NCBI RefSeq assembly: GCF_016803135.1
Contig: NZ_JAEVFE010000002.1
Span: forward strand, 434,001 to 498,000
Source: Altererythrobacter sp. C41
GTDB lineage: Bacteria; Pseudomonadota; Alphaproteobacteria; Sphingomonadales; Sphingomonadaceae
Direction: 5' to 3'
Length of the DNA stretch: 64,000 nt
Shown: positions 1 to 9,081 of the stretch, piece after piece
How the letters are laid out: each line of letters opens with the position of its first letter
How positions within the stretch are numbered: position 1 is the first letter of the stretch
Translations under genes and position numbers: made by a program
The notes under the pieces: model-generated
The model's database searches: none
What the model was told of the DNA's origin: nothing
What the model saw: only the letters and a program-made list of their open reading frames with translations

Positions 1-830
1 GCCGCGATCTCGTTCCACTTGGCGCGCACCGCGGCCCAGTAGTCTTTCGTCGCGGACCAGTACGCGTCGGCGGCCGAGACTTCGTAGCCATCGAACTTGG
101 TATAGGTGTTGAGCACGTATTCCTGCACCACCGGTTGCAGACCGCCCACACCGCTTTCGGCGGGCATCATCTTGGTATTGTCCTGCCAGTGGATCCAGCC
201 GGTCGGGGTGAGCTGGTGGCGGTTGATCGCGGCGTAGCGGTCGTAGATCGGATCCCGCACCGCATCCCGCCGGGCGAGCGGGCGCCAGGTCCAGTTGGAG
301 CGCCAGCGGCGGATGCCGTGGGTCGTCTCCCATTCGCCCCAGCCGGCATAGCGCGGGCTGTCGTCGACCTGATAGACCGTCTGCGACCAGCGGCCGTTGC
401 GCATCCGCTCGGGCACGTCGGTCCATTCCCAGCGGCCGGGGCCGACATAGGCGAGGATCCTCGTCGGCTCGTACTCCCAGTCCTGCCGCCAGTGCTTGAT
501 GACGAACGTCTCGCCCTCGTGCTCGGCCACGAGCAGGTGCTGGAGCACGATCTTGGTGCCGGTGTCCTCGATCACGCGGACCGACTCGCGGCCGCCCGAG
601 ATCTTCCGATCGAGCGGCTGGTAGCTCCCCATCCACGGCGTCGATTCCTGCATGTCGAAGCGCACCTTGTAGTCGCCCGCCATCGCGAGGATCGTCGCCC
701 GGTCCTGTTCGAACATCGCGCTCTCCACCGCTTCGCCGCGGTCGGCGATCGGGCCGTCGGCGAGCGCCGGCGTGGCCGCGAGCGCGATGGCGAGCAGCGC
801 GGAGCCGAAGAAAGTCCTGGTCTTGGTCAT
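1..830 (-). CDS. DUF6607 family secreted protein (C-terminus outside window)
   Basis: The visible 276 residues start with a clear Sec signal peptide (MTKTRTFFGSALLAIALAA, cleavage after about ALA at residue 24). A Trp- and Arg-rich periplasmic domain follows, with repeated R-W-x-W elements, and it matches my memory of the DUF6607 family. Members are commonly encoded beside heme/hemoglobin TonB receptors, and here the gene lies 14 bp downstream of such a receptor on the same strand, so the two are probably cotranscribed. No enzymatic role is known to me; an accessory part in iron or heme handling is inferred from context only. The gene runs off the left edge, so the stop is not seen. Confidence 0.8.
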   Translation of the reverse strand, partial: MTKTRTFFGSALLAIALAATPALADGPIADRGEAVESAMFEQDRATILAMAGDYKVRFDMQESTPWMGSYQPLDRKISGGRESVRVIEDTGTKIVLQHLLVAEHEGETFVIKHWRQDWEYEPTRILAYVGPGRWEWTDVPERMRNGRWSQTVYQVDDSPRYAGWGEWETTHGIRRWRSNWTWRPLARRDAVRDPIYDRYAAINRHQLTPTGWIHWQDNTKMMPAESGVGGLQPVVQEYVLNTYTKFDGYEVSAADAYWSATKDYWAAVRAKWNEIA

Positions 831-844
831 GGTCGTTTCCCCTC

Positions 845-3109
845 TTAGAATCGGAAGCTGAGCGAGACGCTCGCGTTGCGGCCGGGCCGTGTGTAGGCAT
901 CGATGGCAGGCGCATCGGCCGCCAGCCCGCGCACGTCGGACCAGTAGGCGTAAGTCTCGTCGGTCAGATTGAAGACGCCGGCGCGCAGCTTGATCGCTTC
1001 GGTCAGCGCGACGAAGGCGGTTGCGTCGAGAATGGTGAAGGCACCGGGCCGGTAGCATGCCGTCGTGCACGCACCGGCGGTGTCGTCGAGCGACTTGCGC
1101 GCATGATGCGTCGCGATCAGCTCCGCGCCGAAGCGGCCTGCCGGCTCGCGATAGCCAACACCGGCGACGAGATTGAGTGGGTCGATCGTATCGAGCGGCC
1201 GCGGTGCCTCGCCCGGCGAGAGGATGTCGCCGTCGGCGTAAGCGATCGCGAACCGGCCGTAGAAGCCGTCCATCCTGTAGGTGGCCTTGGCCTCGAGCCC
1301 CTCGATCTCGACCCGATCGTAATTGACGAACTGGTAGATCGCCGGATCGGCTGGCGTGAACAATCCGCTCACCACCTGCTGGCTGATGAAGTCGTCGTAG
1401 TCCGCATGAAATGCGACCAGCGAGAGCGAGACCGCATCGCCGGTGAAGCGGATGCCGCCTTCCCAGCTTTCACTGCGCTCGGGCCCAAGATCCGGGTTCG
1501 GCGCGGAGATGTAGCCGTGGGCGAGATTGCCGAAGAAGTTGTTCACCTGGCTCGGGGTCGGCGCGCGGAAGCCTTGCGCATAATTGCCGAACAGCAGCAC
1601 CTCGTCGGACAGGCGCGCGGTCACGCCGAGCTTGGGCGAGAGGCGGCTGTCCTTCTGCCCGGCGCCCTGGAAATCGGGCAGCAGCGGGTCGTCGGTCGGG
1701 TCGAGTTCATAGAAATCGAAGCGAAGCGCCGGGAAAATCGTCAGCGCGCCATCGAACAGCGCGATCTCGTCGGCGAGGAAGACGCCGCCCAGCGTGAAGT
1801 CGGTGACGGGGAAAGCACGGGTCGGAAACACTTCGCCGGCGGGCGGCACGGTGCCGTCGCGCAAGCCCTCCTGCCGGGTGAAGCTGACGTCACCCCCGAA
1901 GGCCAGCGTGTGTGTGATCGGCCCGGTCGCAAAGGTGCTGCGCGCCTCGGCAGCAGCGCCGTGGACACGGTTCTCGAACGTGTTGAGGCGCTCGCGATCG
2001 GGTACCGGCGTGCGGACTTCGCGGGTGAACTGCACGTCCTCGCCGTTCTGGAAATAGACCGCGGCATGGGCGTAGTCGATCGCGCCCGTGCCTTCGTCGG
2101 TGAAAGTCCAGTCGAGGGAAACACGGGTGCGGTCGGTCGTGTCGTGCGCGTTGAGATCGTCGACGTTCCACACCGGCGTGGGCCCGAAGAGATAAGCCGG
2201 ACCTTCGCCGGAGAGGATGTCGCTGGAGAGCTCGCTCTCGAGATATTCGCCCGTCAGCCGCACGCGGTGCGGTCCGCTTTCCCACACAAGCTTGCCGAGC
2301 AGCGCGTTCGAGTGGCCATCCTGCAGATTGGGAAGGGTTCGCTCCTCCCCGATACCACCGACGGTGCCCTTGTTGTCGAGCTCCTCGAAGTCGCGGCGGG
2401 TGTAGGCGATGAGCGCCGACCAGTCGCCGGTGCGGCCTGCCACCGCGGCAGTTTCGGCGAATTCGTCGTCGGCGCTCGAATAAGAGGCGCGCACGAAGCC
2501 GCCGACCGACTTGCCGGCGTCGATCAGATCTGCCGGGTCGCTGGTGGTGAAGCTGACCGCGCCGGCCAGTCCGTCGCTGCCGTACAGCGCGGAGGCGGGG
2601 CCGCGCAGGATCTCGACCGATTTGACCAGCGAAACGTCGGTATAGCCGCCGCGCCCGGCCTCCTGCGCGCCGAAGGTGAAGCCTTGCGGGCTGCGGACGC
2701 CGTCGACCTGGATCAGCACGCGGTTGCCGCCGATCCCGCGGATCACGAAGTCCTCGTTGCGAGCGCGGCCGGTGGTGCCAAGCGCGGCGCCGAAGCGGGC
2801 TGGCGCGCGGCGCACCGAGACGCCGGGTTCGTAGCGAACGAGATCCTTGATATCGGTTGCGATCGTGTCCGCGATCTCCTCGTCGGTGATGACGGTAACC
2901 GTCGCCGGCACGTCGTCGATCGAGACCGGCGTGCGGGTCGCGGTGACGACGATGTGCGGATCGCGCTCGGCACTGGCGGCGCCATCTGCCGCGTCCTCGG
3001 CCTGCGCCGTGCCCGTGCTGAGCACTGCTAACGCGATCCCCGTCGATGTGCACAGCCACCGGCCGGATCCTAGCGCGATCCGCAGCCTGCCCCTCATATC
3101 GTCACTCAT
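845..3109 (-). CDS. TonB-dependent hemoglobin/heme-type outer-membrane receptor
   Basis: This 754-residue protein has a signal peptide ending near AQA, a TonB-box/plug start (VVTATRTP), the plug signature RGPASALYGSDGLAGAVSF, and a 22-strand-type barrel ending in Phe (SLSFRF), as expected for outer-membrane insertion. It resembles the hemoglobin/transferrin/lactoferrin receptor group. It would take iron-bearing ligand across the outer membrane using TonB energy. I chose the ATG at 3109 (MSDDMRG) because it leads directly into the signal peptide and because the longer alternative at 3157 would put the start inside a Fur box. The DUF6607 gene follows on the same strand. The ligand is not certain; a siderophore is possible. 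Confidence 0.88.
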   Translation of the reverse strand: MSDDMRGRLRIALGSGRWLCTSTGIALAVLSTGTAQAEDAADGAASAERDPHIVVTATRTPVSIDDVPATVTVITDEEIADTIATDIKDLVRYEPGVSVRRAPARFGAALGTTGRARNEDFVIRGIGGNRVLIQVDGVRSPQGFTFGAQEAGRGGYTDVSLVKSVEILRGPASALYGSDGLAGAVSFTTSDPADLIDAGKSVGGFVRASYSSADDEFAETAAVAGRTGDWSALIAYTRRDFEELDNKGTVGGIGEERTLPNLQDGHSNALLGKLVWESGPHRVRLTGEYLESELSSDILSGEGPAYLFGPTPVWNVDDLNAHDTTDRTRVSLDWTFTDEGTGAIDYAHAAVYFQNGEDVQFTREVRTPVPDRERLNTFENRVHGAAAEARSTFATGPITHTLAFGGDVSFTRQEGLRDGTVPPAGEVFPTRAFPVTDFTLGGVFLADEIALFDGALTIFPALRFDFYELDPTDDPLLPDFQGAGQKDSRLSPKLGVTARLSDEVLLFGNYAQGFRAPTPSQVNNFFGNLAHGYISAPNPDLGPERSESWEGGIRFTGDAVSLSLVAFHADYDDFISQQVVSGLFTPADPAIYQFVNYDRVEIEGLEAKATYRMDGFYGRFAIAYADGDILSPGEAPRPLDTIDPLNLVAGVGYREPAGRFGAELIATHHARKSLDDTAGACTTACYRPGAFTILDATAFVALTEAIKLRAGVFNLTDETYAYWSDVRGLAADAPAIDAYTRPGRNASVSLSFRF

Positions 3110-3133
3110 CTGAGCCCCTGTTTGGCCATTATT

Positions 3134-3152
3134 GATAATGATTCGCATTAGA
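3134..3152. promoter_or_regulatory. Fur box upstream of the TonB receptor
   Basis: GATAATGATTCGCATTAGA matches the 19-bp Fur consensus at 14 of 19 positions, including the first nine in a row. It lies 25 bp upstream of the receptor start, where repressor binding would block transcription under iron-replete conditions. This is inferred from the motif only. Confidence 0.65.
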
Positions 3153-3353
3153 ATCACTGAGGGTATGCGTCAAGCGGGATCGCCGAATTAAGGCGGCCCG
3201 TCCATACGTGCCGGGAGGCTCGCTCAGGGAAAGCGTATTTCCTCCATAGGTTTAATGGCGCGGAGTCGCGGCCATCGTTCTGAGGAGCGTGGGTGAGTTG
3301 GTCGGGTTTTGCAGGACCTTTCTACCAGAAGCCTATTGCCATATCTCAGCTAA

Positions 3354-3372
3354 TGAGAATAACTCGCAATTA
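3354..3372. promoter_or_regulatory. second Fur-like box, facing the rightward gene pair
   Basis: AATGAGAATAACTCGCAAT is an imperfect dyad that shares the core (A)TCGCA(A/T)T with the stronger box at 3134. It sits about 20 bp upstream of the GTG chosen for the next gene, which suggests that both divergent transcripts respond to iron. The match is weaker than for the first box. Confidence 0.4.
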
Positions 3373-3391
3373 TGAATCGAAGGAGAGCGAT

Positions 3392-3859
3392 GTGGCGATA
3401 GGCAGGGACACGTTCGCGCAAGGCGTCGTCATCAGGCTCTTCCGCGCCTGGTCGGCGCAGGTCGACGCCGGTCATGCACCGATGGAGCGCCTGCAGGAGA
3501 TCGTCGCGCCGCTCGACTTGCCGGATGAGACCGCGATCGCCTGTGCAAGCCTGTTCGAACTGATCGAGGGGCATCTGGGGCGCCGGCTCATCCGCGAATC
3601 CTGCTGCAGCCGGCGACTGTCGCCCGACGAAAGCGCGCTGCTCGGCGTGCTTCGCGTAGCACCCTCGCTATCCACCGTCGCGGGCACGGCGGCGGTCCCT
3701 CACGGGCTACCGGGCGCGATCGTCTGGGCGGTGATCGCCGTGCGCCACGCACTAGGCATGGTCGAGCCGGACGATAGCCCCGACGAAGAGTCGCACGGGC
3801 CCGTCCCTGCCTGCCCGTTCTCCCCGCGAATCCGCACGGAGGCGCTTCATGGCCTTTGA
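3392..3859 (+). CDS. uncharacterised protein, probably iron-regulated
   Basis: 155 residues, mostly helical and acidic near the C-terminus, with no motif I recognise. I prefer the GTG at 3392 because AAGGAG lies at 3380-3385. The ATG at 3353 overlaps the Fur-like box and has no ribosome site. The next gene starts 11 bp before this one ends, so the two are translationally coupled. The setting beside a heme-type receptor suggests a role in iron handling or its regulation, but nothing in the protein itself shows this. Confidence 0.6.
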   Translation: MAIGRDTFAQGVVIRLFRAWSAQVDAGHAPMERLQEIVAPLDLPDETAIACASLFELIEGHLGRRLIRESCCSRRLSPDESALLGVLRVAPSLSTVAGTAAVPHGLPGAIVWAVIAVRHALGMVEPDDSPDEESHGPVPACPFSPRIRTEALHGL

Positions 3860-4262
3860 TCTCGCCGCGCTGACCAGCACCCCCGACTTGCGCGAAGTCT
3901 CGCCGATCCACGCACGGCTCGTGGGGGCGATGCGCTATACCCACATCGCGCGGCGGGTTGAGACCTACTCGCATGCGGACCTCGCCCGTTGGCTCGGCAC
4001 GCCATGCGCGGTGCAGAGCTTTCACGTCTTCCTCGACGAGGCCGGCCGCGCCTGGCCCGATCCGATCGCGCTCAATCCGCCGTGCCAGCCGCTCTTCAGC
4101 TACGACGAAATGCTGCTCGTCGATCTCGCGACCGCAGCCGCGCGCAACGACCGGTGTGCGTTCGACGACTTCGTCCGCGACATGGTCGGATTGAGCGGGC
4201 GCAATGCTCTCTGGAGCGCGGCGCGGCGCCTGATGCGCTACCTCACGACGGTGGTCGGCTGA
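3849..4262 (+). CDS. uncharacterised protein, second gene of the pair
   Basis: 137 residues starting with ATG inside the end of the previous gene (11-bp overlap), so almost certainly cotranscribed with it. There is no signal peptide or membrane segment, so it is probably cytoplasmic. It has a central F-S-Y-D-E segment and a helical C-terminal half, and I do not recognise the family. Its place behind a Fur-like box and opposite a heme-type receptor is the only functional hint. Confidence 0.65.
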   Translation: MAFDLAALTSTPDLREVSPIHARLVGAMRYTHIARRVETYSHADLARWLGTPCAVQSFHVFLDEAGRAWPDPIALNPPCQPLFSYDEMLLVDLATAAARNDRCAFDDFVRDMVGLSGRNALWSAARRLMRYLTTVVG

Positions 4263-4324
4263 TCGCGCACCGTACCGGCGCATCGTGCTTGCCCGCCGGG
4301 GGCGGTGGGCCTAGGGCGCTGGCA

Positions 4325-5245
4325 ATGGCAGACGAAGAAACGAAGAAGAGTGAACGCGATCTCGCCGATCGCAAGTTCTACCCCGCCGACCAGGAAGCCG
4401 CTTTCTCCGACCGGGCCTCGCCCGACACGCCGCAGACGCGCCATCCGGCCTATCGCCTGGCGTTCCGCGATACGGACTTCCTGCTGCGCGACGAACTCCG
4501 GCCAGTGCGCTTCCAGCTCGAGTTGCTGAAGCCCGAGATGCTGCTCGACGAGGCCGGAGTGGGGTCCACTCTGGTCATGTACGGCTCCGCCCGCATCCCC
4601 CCGCCCGAGTCGGTGGCTGAGGCAATGGAGGGGGCGGTGAAGCTGCCTGAGGCCGAGCGGCGCGTGGTCGAGAACCTCGCCAAAAAGGCGAAGTACTACG
4701 GCGAGGCCTACAAGCTGGCCAAGCTGGCCTCGGAAAAGTCGATCATCGAGGATGGCAAGCGCCAGTTCGTGATCTGCTCGGGCGGCGGTCCGTCGATCAT
4801 GGAAGCCGCGAACAAGGGCGCGAGCGACGCCGGGGCCGAATCGATCGGGCTCAACATCGTGCTGCCGCACGAGCAGGCGCCCAATTCCTACGTCACGCCC
4901 TATCTCTCGTTCCAGTTCCACTACTTCGCGCTGCGCAAGATGCACTTCCTGCTGCGGGCGAAGGCGGTGGCGGTGTTCCCCGGCGGGTTCGGCACGTTCG
5001 ACGAGTTCTTTGAACTGCTGACGCTGATCCAGACCGGCAAGATGAAGCCGATGCCGATCTTGCTGTTCGGCAAGGACTTCTGGAACCGCGTGGTCGATTT
5101 CGAGGCACTGGCGGACGAGGGCACGATCAACCACAAGGACCTCGAGCTGTTCCGCTGGTGCGAGACGGCCGAGGAAGCGTGGGAGAAGATCGCCGGGTTC
5201 TACCAGCTCGACGACTACGGTTCTCCCGGGGACGAAGCGGTCTAA
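4325..5245 (+). CDS. LOG-family (TIGR00730-like) nucleotide-binding protein
   Basis: 306 residues. The Rossmann-type LOG fold is shown by ICSGGGPSIMEAANKGA near the middle and by PGGFGTFDEFFE, the P-G-G-x-G-T-x-x-E motif that binds the nucleotide phosphate. Family members with known activity are cytokinin riboside 5'-monophosphate phosphoribohydrolases that cleave nucleotide N-glycosidic bonds; bacterial ones are often misnamed lysine decarboxylases. The N-terminal extension of about 80 residues is longer than in the smallest LOG proteins. The ATG at 4325 follows the upstream gene by 62 bp. It converges on thiD with a 4-bp overlap. The true substrate is unknown. Confidence 0.85.
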   Translation: MADEETKKSERDLADRKFYPADQEAAFSDRASPDTPQTRHPAYRLAFRDTDFLLRDELRPVRFQLELLKPEMLLDEAGVGSTLVMYGSARIPPPESVAEAMEGAVKLPEAERRVVENLAKKAKYYGEAYKLAKLASEKSIIEDGKRQFVICSGGGPSIMEAANKGASDAGAESIGLNIVLPHEQAPNSYVTPYLSFQFHYFALRKMHFLLRAKAVAVFPGGFGTFDEFFELLTLIQTGKMKPMPILLFGKDFWNRVVDFEALADEGTINHKDLELFRWCETAEEAWEKIAGFYQLDDYGSPGDEAV

Positions 5246-6039
5246 CTTCCTCCGCGCACCGCCTGATGGCCGAGCGGGCCGCTGCCCGCGCCGAAGCCGG
5301 GCGCCTTGTGCAGCGCCTCGATGACGAACCGCCGCGCGAGGCGGATGGCATGGTCGAGCGGCTGGCCGTGGCCGAGCAGCGTCGCGATCGCCGATGCGAG
5401 CGTGCAGCCGGTGCCGTGGGTGTGGCGGGTATCGATGCGCGCATCGTCGAACGACGCGAAATCTCCGCTGGCGTAGACGAGGCGGTCGACCACCCGCTCG
5501 CCGCTCGCGTGGCCGCCCTTGGCGAGCACGGCGCAGCCATGCGCGGCCGCCAGACTGTGCGCGGCGGCCGCGATCTCGTCCGGCGTCTCGCAGGGCATGC
5601 CGGTGAGGGCGGCGAGTTCGGGCAAGTTCGGGGTCGCCAGCGTCGCGCGCTTCATCAGTTCCGCGAAGGCGGCGATCGTTTCGTCGCTCGCGAGCACCGC
5701 GCCGCTGGTCGAGACCATCACCGGGTCGAACACCACGTGCCCGTCGAATCCGGCGAGCCGCTCGGCAACGGCGTGGGCGATCTCGGGCGAGCCGAGCATG
5801 CCGATCTTGATCGCATCGGCGCCGATGTCGGACAGGCAGCTTTCGATCTGCTGCTCGACGAAGGCAACGGGGAGCAGTTCGACGCCCTGCACGCCGGTCG
5901 TGTTCTGCGCGGTGATCGCGGTGATCGCGGTCATGGCATAGCCGCCGAGCATGGTGATCGTCTTGATGTCGGCCTGGATGCCGGCGCCGCCCGAGCTGTC
6001 GGACCCGGCGATGGCGAGAATGCGGGGAGGTGTGGTCAT
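5242..6039 (-). CDS. thiD: hydroxymethylpyrimidine/phosphomethylpyrimidine kinase
   Basis: 265 residues, the normal ThiD length. It phosphorylates HMP and then HMP-P to HMP-PP for thiamine synthesis in the cytoplasm. The start ILAIAGSDSSGGAGIQADIK is the classic ribokinase-fold ThiD signature. D-P-V-M near residue 110 and the anion hole T-H-G-T-G-C-T-L-A-S-A-I near the C-terminus carry the substrate and phosphate sites. No other thiamine gene is adjacent, and I found no TPP riboswitch in the short upstream gap. Confidence 0.95.
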   Translation of the reverse strand: MTTPPRILAIAGSDSSGGAGIQADIKTITMLGGYAMTAITAITAQNTTGVQGVELLPVAFVEQQIESCLSDIGADAIKIGMLGSPEIAHAVAERLAGFDGHVVFDPVMVSTSGAVLASDETIAAFAELMKRATLATPNLPELAALTGMPCETPDEIAAAAHSLAAAHGCAVLAKGGHASGERVVDRLVYASGDFASFDDARIDTRHTHGTGCTLASAIATLLGHGQPLDHAIRLARRFVIEALHKAPGFGAGSGPLGHQAVRGGS

Positions 6040-6100
6040 GCGCCACGCCTTGCCCCCGGCGCAGGACGAAGTCGAGATGCGACCGTTTACAGGCGCGCGG

Positions 6101-6325
6101 TTAGGTCTTGAACTTGCGCTCCCCGCTCGGCGGATACTTCGCTTGCAGTGCCTTCGCGCGGGTCGGGCGGTCCATCAACTCGCCGCCGCAGTTCGGGCAG
6201 GCATCGTCGAGCGCCTCGGCGCAAGGAGCACAGAAGGTGCACTCGAAGCTGCAGATGAACGCGCCCGGCGTTTCGGCCGGCAGGTCCGCGCCGCAGCGTT
6301 CGCAGTCGGGCCGCATCTCGAGCAT
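6101..6325 (-). CDS. DUF1272 small zinc-ribbon protein
   Basis: 74 residues carrying four C-x-x-C-type pairs (C-E-R-C, C-S-F-E-C-T-F-C-A-P-C, C-P-N-C), which read as two zinc-binding knuckles. The start LEMRPDCERCGADLP is the typical DUF1272 signature. The function is not known. The start codon overlaps the glmM stop (TGATG), so it is translationally coupled to glmM and transcribed with it. Confidence 0.88.
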   Translation of the reverse strand: MLEMRPDCERCGADLPAETPGAFICSFECTFCAPCAEALDDACPNCGGELMDRPTRAKALQAKYPPSGERKFKT

Positions 6326-7662
6326 CAGGCTGCTTCCTGCACCGCGGCGCAGATGCGGTCGACCACTCGTTCGACCTGCTGCCCGTCGTCGCCTTCGGCC
6401 ATGACGCGGATCAGCGGCTCGGTGCCAGAGGCGCGGATGACCAGCCGCCCCTTGCCCGCGAGCTCCGCCTCGGCCTCGGCGATGCAGGCCTTCACCCGCT
6501 CCGCATCGAGCGGGGCGCCGCCGTTGTAGCGCACGTTCTTGAGCAGTTGCGGCACTGGATCGAACAGATGCAACAGCTCGCTCGCGCGCTTGCCCGAACG
6601 CACGAGCCCGGCGAGCACCCGGAGCGCGGCGAGGGTGCCGTCCCCCGTCGTCGCGTGGTCGAGCAGGATCATGTGCCCCGATTGCTCGCCGCCCACGTTG
6701 AACCCGCCCGACTGCATCCGTGCGAGCACGTGGCGGTCGCCGACCTTGGTCCGCTCGAGCGAGAGGCCCTTGCTCGCAAGGTAACGCTCGAGTCCGAGAT
6801 TCGACATGACCGTCGCCACGACCCCGCCGCCGCGCAGCGCGCCTTTCTCCGCCATGCGCGTGGCGATCAGCGCCATGATCTGGTCGCCATCAACGGTGCG
6901 GCCTTTCTCGTCGACGACGATCAGGCGATCCGCATCGCCATCCAGTGCGATGCCGATGTCGGCGCCTTCGCGCACGACCGCTTCACAGATCGCCTCGAGC
7001 GAGGTCGAGCCAACCCCGTCGTTGATGTTGGTGCCGTTGGGCGCATCGCCGAGCGTGATCACTTCGGCGCCCAGCTCCCAGATCGCAGAAGGGGCGACCT
7101 GATAGGCGGCGCCGTTCGCGCAATCGACCACGACCTTGAGCCCGTCAAAGCGGGTTTCGTTCGATACCGATTGCTTCACGGCGTGGATGTAGCGCCCGCG
7201 TGCATCCTCGATCCGGCGGGCGCGGCCGATCATTGCCGGTTGCGCCAGCGGCGGGTCGCATTCGAGCAGCGCCTCGATCGCCAGCTCGTCCTCGTCGGAG
7301 AGCTTGAAACCGTCCGGGCCGAACAGCTTGATCCCGTTGTCCTCGAACTTGTTGTGGCTGGCCGAGATCATCACGCCGAGATCCGCCCGCATCTCGCGCG
7401 TGAGCAGCGCGATCGCCGGCGTGGGCAGGGGGCCGGTCGTCACCACGTCCATGCCGACGCTGGTGAAGCCCGCGACCAGCGCGCTTTCCATCATGTAGCC
7501 CGAAAGCCGCGTATCCTTGCCGATCACCACGCGGTGGCGATGGTCGCCGCGCAGGAAATGGCGGCCCGCCGCCTGGCCCACGCGCATCGCGGTGGCGGCC
7601 GTCATGACGCCATCGTTGGTGCGGCCGCGGATGCCGTCGGTGCCGAAAAACTTGCGTGTCAT
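6325..7662 (-). CDS. glmM: phosphoglucosamine mutase
   Basis: 445 residues, normal for GlmM. It converts glucosamine-6-phosphate to glucosamine-1-phosphate for UDP-GlcNAc, peptidoglycan and lipopolysaccharide synthesis. It begins [10 protein letters not shown]. The phosphoserine loop is ISASHN with the catalytic Ser at residue 102, the metal loop is DGDADR, and the C-terminal phosphate-binding loop is [11 protein letters not shown]. All key parts are intact. DUF1272 follows with a 1-bp overlap. Confidence 0.96.
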   Translation of the reverse strand: MTRKFFGTDGIRGRTNDGVMTAATAMRVGQAAGRHFLRGDHRHRVVIGKDTRLSGYMMESALVAGFTSVGMDVVTTGPLPTPAIALLTREMRADLGVMISASHNKFEDNGIKLFGPDGFKLSDEDELAIEALLECDPPLAQPAMIGRARRIEDARGRYIHAVKQSVSNETRFDGLKVVVDCANGAAYQVAPSAIWELGAEVITLGDAPNGTNINDGVGSTSLEAICEAVVREGADIGIALDGDADRLIVVDEKGRTVDGDQIMALIATRMAEKGALRGGGVVATVMSNLGLERYLASKGLSLERTKVGDRHVLARMQSGGFNVGGEQSGHMILLDHATTGDGTLAALRVLAGLVRSGKRASELLHLFDPVPQLLKNVRYNGGAPLDAERVKACIAEAEAELAGKGRLVIRASGTEPLIRVMAEGDDGQQVERVVDRICAAVQEAA

Positions 7663-7740
7663 GTTCGAAATCTATCCCGATGCGATTTGCCACGCAGTTC
7701 TGGCGCGGTTAGGCGACGAATGGAAGGGACCCGCGATCGG

Positions 7741-9000
7741 ATGGCCGTCGAAAAGGCAGAATCGAACGAACTCCTGGCGATCCGCCTGCCGGTCTGGTGG
7801 ACCTTCGGCGGGCTTGTCGCCGGTTTGCTGGCGGGGCTGGTGCTCGCCGGCACCGATGCGCTTGCGCCGGTTCTCGCGGTAACGGAGCCCGCGGGCACCC
7901 TGTGGCTGCGCGCATTGCAGATGACGATCATCCCGCTCGTCGCCGCGCTGCTGGTGATCGGCATCGCCCAGATGGTTCGCGCGGCGCGCGCCGGCAGGGC
8001 GGCGCGGCGGATGCTCGGGTGGGTCTTCGCGGTGCTGGTCTTCTCCGGGATCGTCTCTGCGGTTTTCATGCCGCTGCTGTTGAGCATCTTTCCGATCCCC
8101 GCGGCGGCCGACACGCTGCTGGAGACCGGCGGTATCGCGCCGCAGGAGGTGCCGGGCGTCAGCGAGTTCGTCACCTCGCTGATTGCTCCCAATGTGATCG
8201 CTGCCGCGGCGGAAACGACGATGCTGCCGCTGACGATCTTCTTCGCGCTGTTCGCGGTCGCGGTTGCGCGCTTGCCGGAGACGCAGCGCGCGACCCTGCT
8301 CGGTGTGTTTCAGGCGCTCGCCAATGCGATGCTGACGATCATCGGCTGGGTGCTGTGGATCGCGCCGGCGGGCGTGTTCGCGCTCGCTCTCGGCGTCGCG
8401 GCCCGGGCGGGCGGGGGCGCCTTCACCACGCTGGTGCACTACATCCTCGTCGTTTCGGCGATGGGCGGCGTGGTGCTCGTTGCCGGCTACTTTCTTGCCT
8501 GGTTCGCCGGCGGCATCAGCCCGGTGCGCTTCGCCAAGGCGATGATACCCGCGCAGGCCGTCGCCGTCTCGACACAGAGCTCACTGGCGAGCCTGCCCGC
8601 CATGCTCGCCAGCGCGCGGCGACTTGCCATTCGCGAGAGCACCGCCGATTTCGTGCTGCCGCTTGCAGTAGCGATCTTCCGTTCCACCAGCCCCGCGATG
8701 AACATGGCGGTCGCGATCTACGTGGCCACGCTGGTCGGAGTCGAGCTGACGCCGATGCTGCTCGCTACCGGAGTGGCGGTTGCGCTGGTGATCAGCGTCG
8801 GCACGGTCAGCCTCCCGGGCTCGATCAGTTTCGTCGTCTCGATCGGGCCGATCGCGCTCGCGATGGGCGTCCCGGTCGAGCCGCTCGCGCTGCTGGTGGC
8901 AGTTGAGATGCTGCCCGATCTCATGCGCACTCTCGCCAATGTCACGATGGATGTGGCAGTGACCGCCGCGACCGATCATACGGACGAGGAGTCGGACTGA
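7741..9000 (+). CDS. dicarboxylate/amino acid:cation symporter (SLC1/DAACS)
   Basis: 419 residues with about eight hydrophobic segments plus re-entrant loops. The hallmark regions are a Ser-rich hairpin (A-V-S-T-Q-S-S-L-A-S-L-P), P-A-M-N-M in place of the usual N-M-D-G, and a G-S-I-S-F second hairpin. The family imports glutamate, aspartate or C4-dicarboxylates with Na+ or H+ at the inner membrane; the substrate cannot be assigned here. I chose ATG 7741, preceded by GGAAGGGA, over the in-frame ATG at 7720. It is transcribed divergently from glmM, and the gap of under 80 bp must hold both promoters. Confidence 0.85.
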   Translation: MAVEKAESNELLAIRLPVWWTFGGLVAGLLAGLVLAGTDALAPVLAVTEPAGTLWLRALQMTIIPLVAALLVIGIAQMVRAARAGRAARRMLGWVFAVLVFSGIVSAVFMPLLLSIFPIPAAADTLLETGGIAPQEVPGVSEFVTSLIAPNVIAAAAETTMLPLTIFFALFAVAVARLPETQRATLLGVFQALANAMLTIIGWVLWIAPAGVFALALGVAARAGGGAFTTLVHYILVVSAMGGVVLVAGYFLAWFAGGISPVRFAKAMIPAQAVAVSTQSSLASLPAMLASARRLAIRESTADFVLPLAVAIFRSTSPAMNMAVAIYVATLVGVELTPMLLATGVAVALVISVGTVSLPGSISFVVSIGPIALAMGVPVEPLALLVAVEMLPDLMRTLANVTMDVAVTAATDHTDEESD

Positions 9001-9081
9001 AACATGCAACGTATCGGCCGCCTGCGCGTTGATCGGGCGAGCCGGGAACCCTTCACCACTGAACCTTAGAGGAGCCAACTC

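Noticed and set aside
1103-3031. 642-aa plus-strand open frame opposite the TonB receptor
   Set aside because: Shadow frame in GC-rich DNA: composition is Arg/Ala/Gly/Val-heavy with no domain, while the minus strand encodes a full receptor.
3293-3391. Upstream ATG starts (3293, 3353) for the gene ending at 3859
   Set aside because: No ribosome site, and the second falls inside the Fur-like box; GTG 3392 has AAGGAG.
4238-6046. 602-aa minus-strand open frame over the LOG gene and thiD
   Set aside because: Reads through thiD in another frame and antisense to the LOG gene; both real genes have complete motifs.
6040-6100. TPP riboswitch ahead of thiD
   Set aside because: The gap is about 60 bp and lacks the conserved CTGAGA THI-box core.
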